This document shows, in pieces, positions 8,602 through 17,979 of a stretch of 64,000 bases of DNA (position 1 is the stretch's first letter; each line of letters starts with the position of its first letter). The stretch covers positions 46,471 to 110,470 of the forward strand of contig CANLMN010000014.1 in assembly GCA_947492105.1 (NCBI GenBank), written 5' to 3'. The translations under genes were made by a program, and so were the position numbers. Source of the stretch: an uncultured Aquimarina sp. GTDB taxonomy: Bacteria; Bacteroidota; Bacteroidia; Flavobacteriales; Flavobacteriaceae. The notes beneath the pieces were generated by a model. That model worked only from the letters and a program-made list of their open reading frames with translations, did no database searches and was not told the origin of the DNA.

Positions 8602-10200
8602 ATGCAAATTAGAAATATCTTATGGAGTTTATGTACGGGGGGATTACTTGCATTAGCATGGCCTACCTATGGATTTCCATTATTACTTTTTATAGGGTTT
8701 GTTCCTTTGTTGTATGTAGAAACACGAATACGAGAGCATAAATATCATAAAAGCTTGATCTTTGGTTTAGCCTTTTTGTCCTTTTTTGTTTGGAATATTA
8801 GTACAGTTTGGTGGTTAATCAAATTGCCGATAGGGTATGTAGTTTGGTTCGCAACAGTCGTCAATGCTATTCTTATGGCTCTGTTGCTATTGTTGTATCA
8901 TATTGTAGCCAGAAAAACAACATTTTCTTTGTCTACACTGTTTTTGGTTTGCTTGTGGATGGGGTTCGAGTACCTACATCTACATTGGGAGTTTTCTTTT
9001 CCATGGCTTAACCTAGGTAATGGTTTTGCTAGTTTTATATCTTGGGTACAATGGTATGAATATACCGGAGCGTTTGGAGGTACACTATGGGTATGGGTTG
9101 CAAATATTAGTATTTTTAAGGGGGTGCTATTGTACTTTGAGCACAAGGATAAAAGGATTCTTTATAGAATGGCTCTTCGAAATGGACTGCTAATAGCCAT
9201 TCCAATCGGAATTTCACTCTTGCTATTAGAGCTCTATCAAGAAAATGGTGATGAGGTCGAGGTTGTCGTTTTGCAGCCTAATATCGATCCTTATTCTGAA
9301 AAGTATGATCTACCAAATGAGCGAATTGCAGAATTTTTGTCAGCATTAACAGATAGCGCAGCGACAGCGAATACACGTTTTATAATTGCTCCAGAAACTG
9401 TCTTTGCATCCAATACGCAGATACGAAGCTTTTCGCATTCATCTACAAAAAGAGGAGTGTTGCAACTTATAGAGAAATACCCTAACGCAAGTTTTTTAGG
9501 CGGAATATCTATGATTGATACTTTTCGAGATTCGGAGCGTATTACGAAGCAGACAAATGTGATCCGTGATGATTTTTATGTAGATGATTACAATTCTGCT
9601 TTTTTTGTGAGGCAAGATGGGAGTGATGAGTTGTATCACAAGACCAAGTTAGTTGTTGGTGCAGAGCATTTTCCGTATAAAAATTTGTTGAAGCCGATTT
9701 TAGGAGATGCTATGTTGGATTTGGGAGGCACAGTGCTTCAGAAAACAACACAAGAGAATCGAGAGGTTTTTTATACAAATGATAGTATAGGGGCTGGTCC
9801 AATCATTTGCTATGAAAGTATATATGGTGAGTTTGTAGGTGGTTATGTACGCAATGGAGCAGACTTCTTGACCGTTATTACAAATGATGGTTGGTGGGGT
9901 AACACGCAAGGACACAAGCAACACTTATCTTTTTCTAAGCTACGAGCTGTAGAGACAAGGCGTAGTGTGGTAAGAAGTGCCAATACAGGGATATCTGCGG
10001 TGATCAATCAAAAAGGAGTTTTGGTAGATCAACTGGGATATGAGAAAAAAGGTGCCTTACGCAGAAACATTCGATTAAATACTACAATGACTTTTTATGT
10101 GCGCTATGGGAATTATATTCCGAGAATAGCTATATTCTTAGGTATTTTAGTACTGCTTTATGTTTTTACCATAAGGCGAGGACAGGTAAGAATTGATTAA
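8602..10200 (+). CDS. lnt: Apolipoprotein N-acyltransferase
   Basis: A 532-aa inner-membrane enzyme that adds the third acyl chain to the N-terminal diacylglyceryl cysteine of lipoproteins. The N-terminal 210 residues form about seven membrane helices; the remainder is a nitrilase-fold periplasmic domain with the triad Glu265 (IIAPETVFA), Lys347 in YHKTKL and Cys403 in IICYESIYGE, followed by NDGWWGNTQG and a final membrane helix. All three catalytic residues are present. The enzyme suits the many SCxx lipoproteins in this window. It is close behind pssA. Confidence 0.93.
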   Translation: MQIRNILWSLCTGGLLALAWPTYGFPLLLFIGFVPLLYVETRIREHKYHKSLIFGLAFLSFFVWNISTVWWLIKLPIGYVVWFATVVNAILMALLLLLYHIVARKTTFSLSTLFLVCLWMGFEYLHLHWEFSFPWLNLGNGFASFISWVQWYEYTGAFGGTLWVWVANISIFKGVLLYFEHKDKRILYRMALRNGLLIAIPIGISLLLLELYQENGDEVEVVVLQPNIDPYSEKYDLPNERIAEFLSALTDSAATANTRFIIAPETVFASNTQIRSFSHSSTKRGVLQLIEKYPNASFLGGISMIDTFRDSERITKQTNVIRDDFYVDDYNSAFFVRQDGSDELYHKTKLVVGAEHFPYKNLLKPILGDAMLDLGGTVLQKTTQENREVFYTNDSIGAGPIICYESIYGEFVGGYVRNGADFLTVITNDGWWGNTQGHKQHLSFSKLRAVETRRSVVRSANTGISAVINQKGVLVDQLGYEKKGALRRNIRLNTTMTFYVRYGNYIPRIAIFLGILVLLYVFTIRRGQVRID

Positions 10201-10283
10201 TAAAATGGTTTTATATCATTTTTTTGTAACATTTTTTATACTTCCACAACTAATAATATTAACTACAATCAATATATACTGAT

Positions 10284-12167
10284 TTGAATTACGTATCAAT
10301 AGAAAATATAGCCAAATCTTTTGGAGAGCGCGTGTTGTTCAAGGACATCTCTTTTGGGATTAATGAAGGACAAAAAGTAGGTTTCGTTGCCAAAAATGGT
10401 ACGGGAAAAACATCTTTGTTGAATATCATTGCAGGGGGAGAAGAACCTGACAGTGGACAAGTGGTGTATCGCAAGGGGCTCAAGGTATCGTTTCTATCAC
10501 AAGAACCGGATTTGGATCCAAACTTGACGATAGAACAAACTATTTTTACTGGCGACAATGAGATACTGAAGGCAATCGACGCTTATGAAAAGGCATTACA
10601 GAATCCAGAGGATGCTGATGTGTATCAAAACGCTTTTGAACGGATGGATGCCTTACAGGCTTGGGATTTTGAAACGCAGTATAAACAAATTTTATCCAAG
10701 CTAAAATTGGATGACTTAGGACGTAAAGTGGAGTTGCTTTCTGGAGGACAAAAGAAACGATTAGCACTAGCTAATATACTCTTAAGCAAACCCGATTTAT
10801 TGTATTTGGATGAACCAACTAACCATTTGGATTTAGAAATGATCGAATGGCTAGAAGCGTATTTTGCTAAAGAAGATTTTACTCTTTTTATGGTTACTCA
10901 CGATCGGTATTTTTTAGAGAATGTATGTAATGAAATCGTAGAGCTAGAGGATGGAACCTTGTATAACTATAAAGGGAATTATGCGTATTATTTGGAAAAG
11001 AAAGAACTGCGGATAGCAACTTTTCAGACAACTACAGATAAAGCAAAACAACTTTATAAAAAAGAATTGGACTGGATGCGACGTCAGCCCAAAGCTCGTA
11101 CAACCAAATCTAAGTCGCGGATAGAAGATTTTTACGAAATCAAAGACCGAGCTCACAAAAGACGTAATGATCATGAAGTGCAGTTGGAGATCAATATGGA
11201 ACGTATTGGGAGCAAGATTATGGAATTGCATAATATCTCCAAAAGTTATGGAGATCTTACGATTTTGGATAAATTCGAATACGTCTTCAAAAAAGGTGAA
11301 CGTATTGGTATAATTGGAAAGAACGGTACTGGTAAAACAACTTTCCTTAATATTCTTACGTCTAGAGATAGACCAGATACAGGGAAAGTGATTGTGGGGG
11401 ATACCATAAAGTTTGGATACTATACTCAAAATGGAATTACCATCAAGCCAGAACAAAAGGTGATTGATGTAATTCGAGAATTTGGAGAATATATTCCTTT
11501 GAAAAAAGGACGGCAAATATCGGCGCAACAGTTATTAGAACGTTTCTTGTTTGATCGCAAGAAACAATATGATTTTGTAGATAAGTTAAGTGGTGGAGAA
11601 CGAAAACGACTGTACTTATGTACGATCTTGATCCAAAATCCAAATTTTTTGATTCTAGATGAACCTACGAATGATTTGGATATCGTTACACTCAACGTAT
11701 TGGAGAATTTCTTGTTAGATTTTCCTGGATGTTTGTTAGTGGTTTCGCATGATCGCTATTTTATGGATAAGATAGTAGATCATTTGTTTGTTTTTAGAGG
11801 AGAAGGAGTGATTGAAGATTTCCCAGGAAATTACACAGATTATCGCGTCTATGAGAATAGTCGTGAACCGGCTAAACCCAAACTCAAGGTCGAAAAGGAA
11901 AAGGAGACGGTAGTCGCAGAGAAAAAAAGTTGGAAAAAAGAAAATTCACCAAAACTATCATATAATGAACAAAAAGAATATGCCAAAATAGAGCGTGAAA
12001 TAAAAAAACTAGAATTCCAAAAGAAAGAATTAGAGGCATTGTTTCTAACAGGAACCTTGGAAGGAGACGCTATTAATGAGGCTTCTCAGAAATTACAAAA
12101 GATCTTAAAAGATATTGAAACTCGTGAGGAACGTTGGTTAGAACTTGCTGATAAAATGGAAGGTTAG
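10284..12167 (+). CDS. ABC-F family ATPase (Uup-like)
   Basis: A 627-aa soluble protein with two ABC domains and no membrane segment, the ABC-F layout. Walker A is AKNGTGKTS in the first domain and GKNGTGKTT in the second; signatures are LSGGQKKR and LSGGERKR; Walker B motifs are LLYLDEPTNHLD and FLILDEPTNDLD. A basic interdomain linker (KARTTKSKSRIEDF) and a C-terminal coiled coil rich in Lys and Glu place it nearest to Uup, which acts on stalled ribosomes. The only usable start is TTG at 10284: an in-frame stop lies at 10260-10262 and no ATG is nearby. Confidence 0.9.
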   Translation: MNYVSIENIAKSFGERVLFKDISFGINEGQKVGFVAKNGTGKTSLLNIIAGGEEPDSGQVVYRKGLKVSFLSQEPDLDPNLTIEQTIFTGDNEILKAIDAYEKALQNPEDADVYQNAFERMDALQAWDFETQYKQILSKLKLDDLGRKVELLSGGQKKRLALANILLSKPDLLYLDEPTNHLDLEMIEWLEAYFAKEDFTLFMVTHDRYFLENVCNEIVELEDGTLYNYKGNYAYYLEKKELRIATFQTTTDKAKQLYKKELDWMRRQPKARTTKSKSRIEDFYEIKDRAHKRRNDHEVQLEINMERIGSKIMELHNISKSYGDLTILDKFEYVFKKGERIGIIGKNGTGKTTFLNILTSRDRPDTGKVIVGDTIKFGYYTQNGITIKPEQKVIDVIREFGEYIPLKKGRQISAQQLLERFLFDRKKQYDFVDKLSGGERKRLYLCTILIQNPNFLILDEPTNDLDIVTLNVLENFLLDFPGCLLVVSHDRYFMDKIVDHLFVFRGEGVIEDFPGNYTDYRVYENSREPAKPKLKVEKEKETVVAEKKSWKKENSPKLSYNEQKEYAKIEREIKKLEFQKKELEALFLTGTLEGDAINEASQKLQKILKDIETREERWLELADKMEG

Positions 12168-12716
12168 GTCAAATCTAAATTTCAAATGTTGATTTGATAA
12201 CACAGGATGTTTTCGTAGACCATTTCGTGATTAATGGAGGAGTGTATGTTTGGACAATACAAAATATATACGAATTGCGAAATCAATTGTGATTATTGCT
12301 GTAGTATTTGATAGTTTAAAAGCAAGATTGCTTGTTGCTGATCGTAAGTCAAGTAGAGGTGAGGATAAGAGTTAACCAAATAAAGTAATAGCGAGAGGTA
12401 TAGGGGATGATGGTTGTAGATCTTTTCTAATTCTATAGAAGGTCGTAGTTCTTTGTAACTATTCTTATACTATTTATGTAAAAACATCTTAATTGTATGG
12501 TGTCACTTCTATTTATATAGTAGAAAAGGGCACAGAGGCGTTAAAAAAAACGATGTAATTAGGAGATTATAATTTTAATTGGTTGTTAGTTCGTTAAGTG
12601 TGTTTTTTTGTACATGATCAAAATGTATATAGCTCACAAAGCACAAAAACCGGTGTAATTATAATGTGCAGCAAGCTGAAAAAATAAATCATTTTATAAA
12701 CGAGGAATCATATCCG
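12168..12716. other. 549-base intergenic region before radC
   Basis: No repeat, RNA gene or protein-like frame was recognised here. The GTG-initiated extension of the radC frame from 12666 is possible but adds 17 residues unlike RadC. Confidence 0.5.
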
Positions 12717-13412
12717 ATGAATAACCAAAATAGCTTTTCTATAAAAGAATGGAGTGAAGACGATCGTCCACGAGAGAAATTAATTCACCGTGGGAAGCAA
12801 TCTTTAAGTAATGCTGAGTTATTGGGGATATTGATTAGTTCAGGTAGTAGAGAAGAAAGTGCCGTGGCATTAAGTCAACGGATTTTGGCAAGTACTGCAA
12901 ATAATTTGAATAGTTTAGGTAAGCTTACGATAAAAGAACTGATGAAGTTCAAAGGGATTGGCGAGGCTAAAGCCGTCACTATACTCGGAGCATTAGAATT
13001 AGGGAGACGTAGAGCAGCTACAATACCAGAAGATTTTGAGATCGTATCTAGTAGTCGGCAGGTTTCAAGCATCATGCAGCCACTAATTGGAGATCTGCGG
13101 CATGAAGAGTTTTGGGTCCTATATTTATGTAATAGCAACAAAATTTTGCTTAAAAAGCAATTGAGTCGAGGAGGACAAACAGGTACAGTTGTGGATACAC
13201 GATTAGTGTTGAGTAAGGCGTTAGAAGTTGGAGCTGTAGGAGTAATCTTGGCGCATAATCACCCTAGTGGAGGGCTAAGGCCTAGTGGTGCTGATTTGGA
13301 GCTTACACAAAAAATCAAAGCCGCAGCTAGAATATTAGACATCAAATTATTGGATCATCTCATTATAACCGAAAAAACGTATTTTAGCTTTGCTGATGAA
13401 GGAATTTTATAA
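12717..13412 (+). CDS. radC: RadC / JAB1-MPN domain protein
   Basis: A 231-aa RadC-family protein. The N-terminal third carries the helix-hairpin-helix segment MKFKGIGEAKAVTI and ALELGRRRA. The C-terminal half is a JAB1/MPN metalloprotease-like domain with the metal motif HNHPSGGLRPSGADLELT and an upstream strand LYLCNSNKILL. Once called a DNA repair protein, its true role is unresolved; the metal ligands are complete. I choose the ATG at 12717, which gives MNNQNSFSIKEWSEDDRPRE, the normal family N-terminus. It is flanked downstream by repeats A1 and B1. Confidence 0.9.
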   Translation: MNNQNSFSIKEWSEDDRPREKLIHRGKQSLSNAELLGILISSGSREESAVALSQRILASTANNLNSLGKLTIKELMKFKGIGEAKAVTILGALELGRRRAATIPEDFEIVSSSRQVSSIMQPLIGDLRHEEFWVLYLCNSNKILLKKQLSRGGQTGTVVDTRLVLSKALEVGAVGVILAHNHPSGGLRPSGADLELTQKIKAAARILDIKLLDHLIITEKTYFSFADEGIL

Positions 13413-13462
13413 GTTGATGTCAAGGAAGTGGTTTTTGAACTTTTTTATAGAAAATTATAATA

Positions 13463-13531
13463 ATACCATTTGTTGTTTGAGTTTATCAGAAAGAAAACTT
13501 TATCCCTGTAAATTCAAAGGATAAATGGTGT
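13463..13531 (+). repeat. Repeat family A, copy 1 (internally deleted)
   Basis: A 69-base copy with both ends of family A (ATACCATTTGTTGTTTGA at the left; AAATTCAAAGGATAAATGG at the right) but without the central 100 bases found in the copy at 40144. The ends are imperfect inverted repeats. Confidence 0.75.
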
Positions 13532-13579
13532 AAACTTATGTCAAGTCTTTTTGGATTCAATGAATTAGAGATCGATGCT

Positions 13580-13727
13580 GTTTAAAATGTAATTGTAGAT
13601 TGCAATAATTTGAACTATTTTTCGCTAGTTTAAGCTATAAAATTCAAACAATGTTAGTAACTATGTTTGAATTTTTAAATGAAAAAGAATAAAAAAACGA
13701 ATTATTAGGCGATAACTATTTTTTGGA
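13580..13727 (+). repeat. Repeat family B, copy 1 (diverged)
   Basis: Contains TTAAAATGTAATTGTAGATT, TTGAACTATTTTTCGCTAGT and a right end like GAATTATTAGGCGATAACTA, matching the copies at 48478 and 51998. The right terminus has decayed. Confidence 0.65.
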
Positions 13728-13932
13728 TAGAGAATTCATTTGGACTTTTCGTTATCAACCAAAAGTGAGATAAAATTTGACGGGATAAGGGGCTTTTTTG
13801 AAATCAGTAACAGTGTTGCGGATAAGAAGAATAACGAAATATGGACGAATTTGATTCGTCTTTTAGAGAAAAGAAAAAGTCCAGATGAGTTCAGGTTCAT
13901 GTCACGTATAGTCATGCAAAAATTGAAGATAA

Positions 13933-15234
13933 ATGTTATTAGTTTATACACATAAAATTACTCCACGAGTGCGATATATTTATCGGCAATTGTGTACGCA
14001 TATTTTGGGTGTAGAAGTTGATTTTACAAGTAAGATAGAGGTCTTTGTAGCGCATCAAGGTGCAAAACTGTCCTATGGTAAACAGCCACTAGGAAAGGAA
14101 TTGTTTATTGAAAGTGCTTCCTTATTATTTGAAAGTGGTTATAATGCATTAGAGATTGAAGTTCAGAAATGGGAAAATACCTACTGTTTTTTTCCTTCTA
14201 GATTATCGGATGCTGGACTTCCTTATGATATTTTTGCAGCAAGTTTTTATTTGTTGACACGGTATGAGGAGTATTTTCCTCATGTCAAGGATGAGTACGG
14301 TAGGTTTATGGCTACAGAGAGTTTGGCTTATAAAAATGGTTTTTTACAACAACCCGTAGTTGATATTTGGGCTTTAGAGTTTAAAAAGATACTATTATCA
14401 CGATTTCCAAACTTACAATTCAATTCAAAACGTTTTAGTGTCCGTCCTATTGTTTCTGTATCTCAAGCTTTTGCTTATAGGGAGAGAGGGGTTTTGAGAA
14501 CTTTAGGAGGCGTAGGGAGAGATTTGTCAAAATTTAGATTCAAAAGAATAAGCTCTAGATTCAAGGTTCTTTTGGGATTGAAAAAAGACCCATTCAATAC
14601 TTTTGATTTTATTTTAAACTTTCAAAGAGCAAATAAGAAGAAAATAATATTCTTATTTGGACTAGGAGATTATTCCAATTTTGAAAAAAGTGTCGGGAGC
14701 ACAAGATCCAAACATCGCGAATTGATCAAATCGGTAGCTGATTATGCAGAGGTTGGGCTTAGGGTTTCTTATGGTGCTATTGATAACGTACAAGTATTAA
14801 AAGAGGAAAAATCTCGTTTAGAGAGTATTACGCATAAAACACTTGAGCATACGCAGAGTTCCTATTATAAACTTAATCTGCCAGAGGCCTATCGTAATTT
14901 AGTAGAGATGGAAGTCGGAGAAGATTATTCTATGGGGTATCCTAATAATGCTGGTTTTCGTGCAGGGACCTGTTCACCATTTTTGTTCTATGATTTGGAC
15001 TATGAGGTGCAAACACCATTATGGGTCTATTCTTTTTGTTTTACGAATAATGCATTCAAAATGATAGCTGAAGTAGCAGATGCTAAGCAGTACATAGAGG
15101 AGTTACTAAGGGTTGTAAAAAGAGTGGATGGTTTATTTATTCCAGTTTTTAGTAATGGTTTGTTTGTAGCTACAAAAAGAGGGTTGTTTTGGAGGGCTAT
15201 TTTTGAATTTATATGGAAAAGTACAAATGTATAA
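13933..15234 (+). CDS. DUF7033-type (polysaccharide deacetylase-associated) protein
   Basis: A 433-aa soluble protein, N-terminus MLLVYTHKITPRVRYIYRQL. The segments SRLSDAGLPYDIFAASFYLL, TRYEEYF and LQQPVVDIWALEF are typical of flavobacterial proteins with a DUF7033 N-terminal domain before a degenerate NodB-like domain. In the C-terminal half, YGAIDN, SSYYKLNLPEAYRNLVE, DYSMGYPNNAGFRAGT and PFLFYDL resemble the deacetylase barrel of that group, although the usual metal-binding Asp-His-His set is not obvious. The cell role is unknown; sugar or cell-wall modification is inference. The stop overlaps the start of the YjjG gene by 8 bases, so translation is probably coupled. Confidence 0.75.
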   Translation: MLLVYTHKITPRVRYIYRQLCTHILGVEVDFTSKIEVFVAHQGAKLSYGKQPLGKELFIESASLLFESGYNALEIEVQKWENTYCFFPSRLSDAGLPYDIFAASFYLLTRYEEYFPHVKDEYGRFMATESLAYKNGFLQQPVVDIWALEFKKILLSRFPNLQFNSKRFSVRPIVSVSQAFAYRERGVLRTLGGVGRDLSKFRFKRISSRFKVLLGLKKDPFNTFDFILNFQRANKKKIIFLFGLGDYSNFEKSVGSTRSKHRELIKSVADYAEVGLRVSYGAIDNVQVLKEEKSRLESITHKTLEHTQSSYYKLNLPEAYRNLVEMEVGEDYSMGYPNNAGFRAGTCSPFLFYDLDYEVQTPLWVYSFCFTNNAFKMIAEVADAKQYIEELLRVVKRVDGLFIPVFSNGLFVATKRGLFWRAIFEFIWKSTNV

Positions 15235-15916
15235 GGATACCATAAAACATGTCTTTTTTGATTTGGATCATACACTTTGGGATTTTGATCGTAATTCGTT
15301 GTTGGCATACCAACAAATTTTTGAAGAAGAATGTCTTTCTATCGATATAGATCAGTTTCTTTTAGTGTATGCACCTATAAATCAAAAGTATTGGAAATTG
15401 TATCGAGACGAAAAAGTGGATAGTCAATCTTTGAGAAGAGGACGTTTACAGGAGACATTTGCTGTTTTTTCACTAAATCTTTCTTTGAGGCAGATCGATA
15501 AGATTGCAGATCAGTATATAGCTTATTTGCCTAATAATAGTTATTTGCTTGATGGGGCTATGGAGTTGTTGGAGTACTTGGTGTCAAAGTATCAATTACA
15601 TATTATTACTAATGGTTTTAGAGAAGTACAGGCCGCCAAGTTGAAAAACGCAAAAATTGAACACTTTTTTGAAACCGTCACAGATAGTGATTCTGTAGGG
15701 GTGAAAAAACCTAATCAACGAATTTTTGAACATGCGTTAAGGATTGCAAACGCAACAAATGAAGAGAGTTTAATGATTGGAGATAATTTTGAAGCTGATA
15801 TCTTAGGGGCTAATGCTATAGGCTTGAAAACTATTTGTTACAATTATCACAAAGAAAACATTCCAAAAATTTTCTTGCAAGTTTCTGATTTATCGGCAAT
15901 AAAATACTATCTTTAG
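15227..15916 (+). CDS. YjjG-family HAD phosphatase (noncanonical nucleotidase)
   Basis: A 229-aa haloacid-dehalogenase-fold hydrolase. Motif I is FFDLDHTLWDF (Asp12 and Asp14), motif II ITNGF, motif III lies in GVKKPNQRIF, and motif IV is MIGDNFEADILGA. The helical cap between motifs I and II and the DHTLWDF sequence match the YjjG group, which dephosphorylates noncanonical pyrimidine nucleotides in a house-cleaning role. The ATG at 15227 lies inside the end of the previous gene (8-base overlap). It is preferred over a TTG eight codons upstream because it gives the family start MYKDTIKHVFFDLDHT. Confidence 0.88.
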   Translation: MYKDTIKHVFFDLDHTLWDFDRNSLLAYQQIFEEECLSIDIDQFLLVYAPINQKYWKLYRDEKVDSQSLRRGRLQETFAVFSLNLSLRQIDKIADQYIAYLPNNSYLLDGAMELLEYLVSKYQLHIITNGFREVQAAKLKNAKIEHFFETVTDSDSVGVKKPNQRIFEHALRIANATNEESLMIGDNFEADILGANAIGLKTICYNYHKENIPKIFLQVSDLSAIKYYL

Positions 15917-16015
15917 TACGATAAAAGTCTAAAAAGTCCGTTGTAAGAACCTTCTTTTGAGAGGTAGTCGACAATATAATCGTATTTTTTTTCGTTTTTT
16001 AGAAAATTCTTCACA

Positions 16016-16582
16016 ATGAATACTAAGAAAATAGCCCTAATATCAACGAGTATTTGCATCGCTTTTTTGGTGCTAATTTCTTGTGTCAAAGATGTAGATT
16101 TTAATCAAACAAAGGATTTGAAAATCGAACCAGTTTATGAGCTTGATTTTGTGTATTCAAGAATTGAAACTGCAAAATTCACAAATCCAGTAGGTGGTTT
16201 TATGCCCGTCCTCAGGGATACATTGCAAGATGAATTTTTTAGTGGTGATGTAGGAGACAAGTTGCTCAAAGCTGAATTATTTGTATCATTAGAAAATAGT
16301 ATTCCTGTAGGTTTTGATGCAGAATTACAGTTTTTGGATGGTAACGATAACGTTATACCAATTAGCATATCTCCAATCACTATTACGGTTCCAGCTGGTA
16401 ATTTGGGGAATGAACAGCGTGTAGAACAAACTTATTCTTTTATACTTCAGGATTTTGAGTTGTTGCAAAGTGCTGAGAAATTAGCGAGTTCCGTAACGAT
16501 AGAGGGAAATGATAATGATCTAGATGGTGAGTTGATACTGAAATCAAAGGCAATCTATTATACCTCATTATTAGATGAGTAG
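16016..16582 (+). CDS. Lipoprotein of unknown function
   Basis: A 188-aa predicted lipoprotein: signal peptide with lipobox near residues 19-23 (VLISC, Cys23). The rest is beta-rich and shows no catalytic motif. Two features suggest an envelope binding role: the ratio of hydrophobic alternation typical of a beta sandwich (VTVPAGNLGN region) and its tight pairing with the following barrel gene, whose start lies 8 bases inside this stop. I do not recognise a named family; it is a conserved type of partner gene in flavobacteria. Confidence 0.8.
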   Translation: MNTKKIALISTSICIAFLVLISCVKDVDFNQTKDLKIEPVYELDFVYSRIETAKFTNPVGGFMPVLRDTLQDEFFSGDVGDKLLKAELFVSLENSIPVGFDAELQFLDGNDNVIPISISPITITVPAGNLGNEQRVEQTYSFILQDFELLQSAEKLASSVTIEGNDNDLDGELILKSKAIYYTSLLDE

Positions 16583-17975
16583 GCTGTTTTTTATGGTGGT
16601 GTTCACCCTGTTGGGAATGGCTGGTTTTTCGCAGAACAAAGAGTTGTTGTATGATTTTGTGGAGTTGCCCCAGTCATTACTTCTTAATCCCGGTACAGAG
16701 GTTCGATTCGATAAGCATATAGGAATTCCACTAATGTCTCAATTTCATTTTAATGTAGGAGTTCGTGGAGTAAACGTTTTTGATATTTTTGCAGATGATG
16801 GAAGAGATATCAATGTAAAAATCTCCGAAGCACTTGTAAAACTAGATAATCGCGATTACACTACTTTTACACAGCAATTGGAACTGTTGAATTTTGGATG
16901 GCGTAATGAAAAGAATGGAATGTATTTTTCTGGAGGGGCCTATCAAGAGCTTGATTTTATAGGATATTTTCCCAAAGATTATGCAACCTTGGTATATTTT
17001 GGGAACGAGGATCCCGTCGGAAAAGAATTTGATCTAGGAGATTTAAAGTCGAAAGCTGAGGTTCTGATGGTGTATCATTTTGGGTTTAACAAAAAGATTA
17101 ATGATAGATTGACCACAGGCGCTCGATTAAAAATTTATTCAGAAATAGCGAGTTACAAGGCAACAGATAATTCTGGGGTTTTTAGAACAGAACAAGAAGA
17201 GGATGGTAGAAATATTTATAAACATCTGTTAGAAGATATTAATATAAATGTCGCTACCTCTGGCTATGTTGCCTTAAAAGAAGATGAGGATATCACAGAA
17301 AAAGAAGTGTCAAAAGAATTGATTTCCCGGGCATTATTTGGGGGTAATCTTGGTCTTGGGGTAGATTTTGGACTAACCTATCAATTAGAAGATAATTGGG
17401 TAGTCACTGCTAGTGTTACAGATCTTGGTTTTATAGTACATTCCAAGGATGTAGAATCTTACCAAGTACGTGGTAGCTATAATTTTGAAGGCTTCGAAAC
17501 TCCTACGAAAAATGATCCTATCCGAGTGCTTACATTTGTAGATGACGTAAGAGAAAATATAGATAGTGATACAACCAATACTTCCTATACAACATTGCGA
17601 CCAACAAAAATTAATGGTTCACTACGAAAGAATTTTAATAAAATTAAAAATAATGACGGCTGTGATTGTTGGTGGAAAAGTGATAAAGAACAAGAGTATG
17701 CTAGTGCTTTTGGAATTCAGGTATTTTCGCAGTTTCGACCAAGAGGGCCACAGTTTGCAGGTTCTTTATTTTTATATCATCGTGTTTTTAGAGGGCTTCG
17801 TGCCAAAGCAACTTTTACTGTAGACGAATACTCTTTCCATAATGTAGGACTTTTGTTATCTACAGACATAAGTAAATTTAATTTTTATGTAGCAGCAAAC
17901 AATTTGACAGATTATGCTAATTTAGCTAAAGCCAATAGTGCATCCGTGCAATTTGGTTTTAATCTAATTTTTTAA
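16575..17975 (+). CDS. DUF5723-type outer-membrane barrel protein
   Basis: A 466-aa secreted protein with signal peptide MSRLFFMVVFTLLGMAGFSQ and a long series of amphipathic strands. Segments such as LPQSLLLNPGTEVRFDKHIG, GGAYQELDFIGYFPKD and the C-terminal strand ASVQFGFNLIF fit the DUF5723 group of FadL-like flavobacterial outer-membrane proteins. The central region holds an acidic loop (about 230-250) and a Cys-containing stretch DGCDCWW near residue 360, probably surface exposed. Translationally coupled to the preceding lipoprotein and followed 4 bases later by a third envelope gene; the trio probably forms one complex or pathway, of unknown function. Confidence 0.8.
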   Translation: MSRLFFMVVFTLLGMAGFSQNKELLYDFVELPQSLLLNPGTEVRFDKHIGIPLMSQFHFNVGVRGVNVFDIFADDGRDINVKISEALVKLDNRDYTTFTQQLELLNFGWRNEKNGMYFSGGAYQELDFIGYFPKDYATLVYFGNEDPVGKEFDLGDLKSKAEVLMVYHFGFNKKINDRLTTGARLKIYSEIASYKATDNSGVFRTEQEEDGRNIYKHLLEDININVATSGYVALKEDEDITEKEVSKELISRALFGGNLGLGVDFGLTYQLEDNWVVTASVTDLGFIVHSKDVESYQVRGSYNFEGFETPTKNDPIRVLTFVDDVRENIDSDTTNTSYTTLRPTKINGSLRKNFNKIKNNDGCDCWWKSDKEQEYASAFGIQVFSQFRPRGPQFAGSLFLYHRVFRGLRAKATFTVDEYSFHNVGLLLSTDISKFNFYVAANNLTDYANLAKANSASVQFGFNLIF

Positions 17976-17979
17976 ACAT

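Noticed and set aside
13740-13955. 71-codon frame (TTG start) overlapping the DUF7033-type gene by 23 bases
   Set aside because: No ATG, begins directly after a decayed repeat, no motif recognised, and a mirror frame of the same length exists on the other strand. It could be a small gene, but support is lacking.
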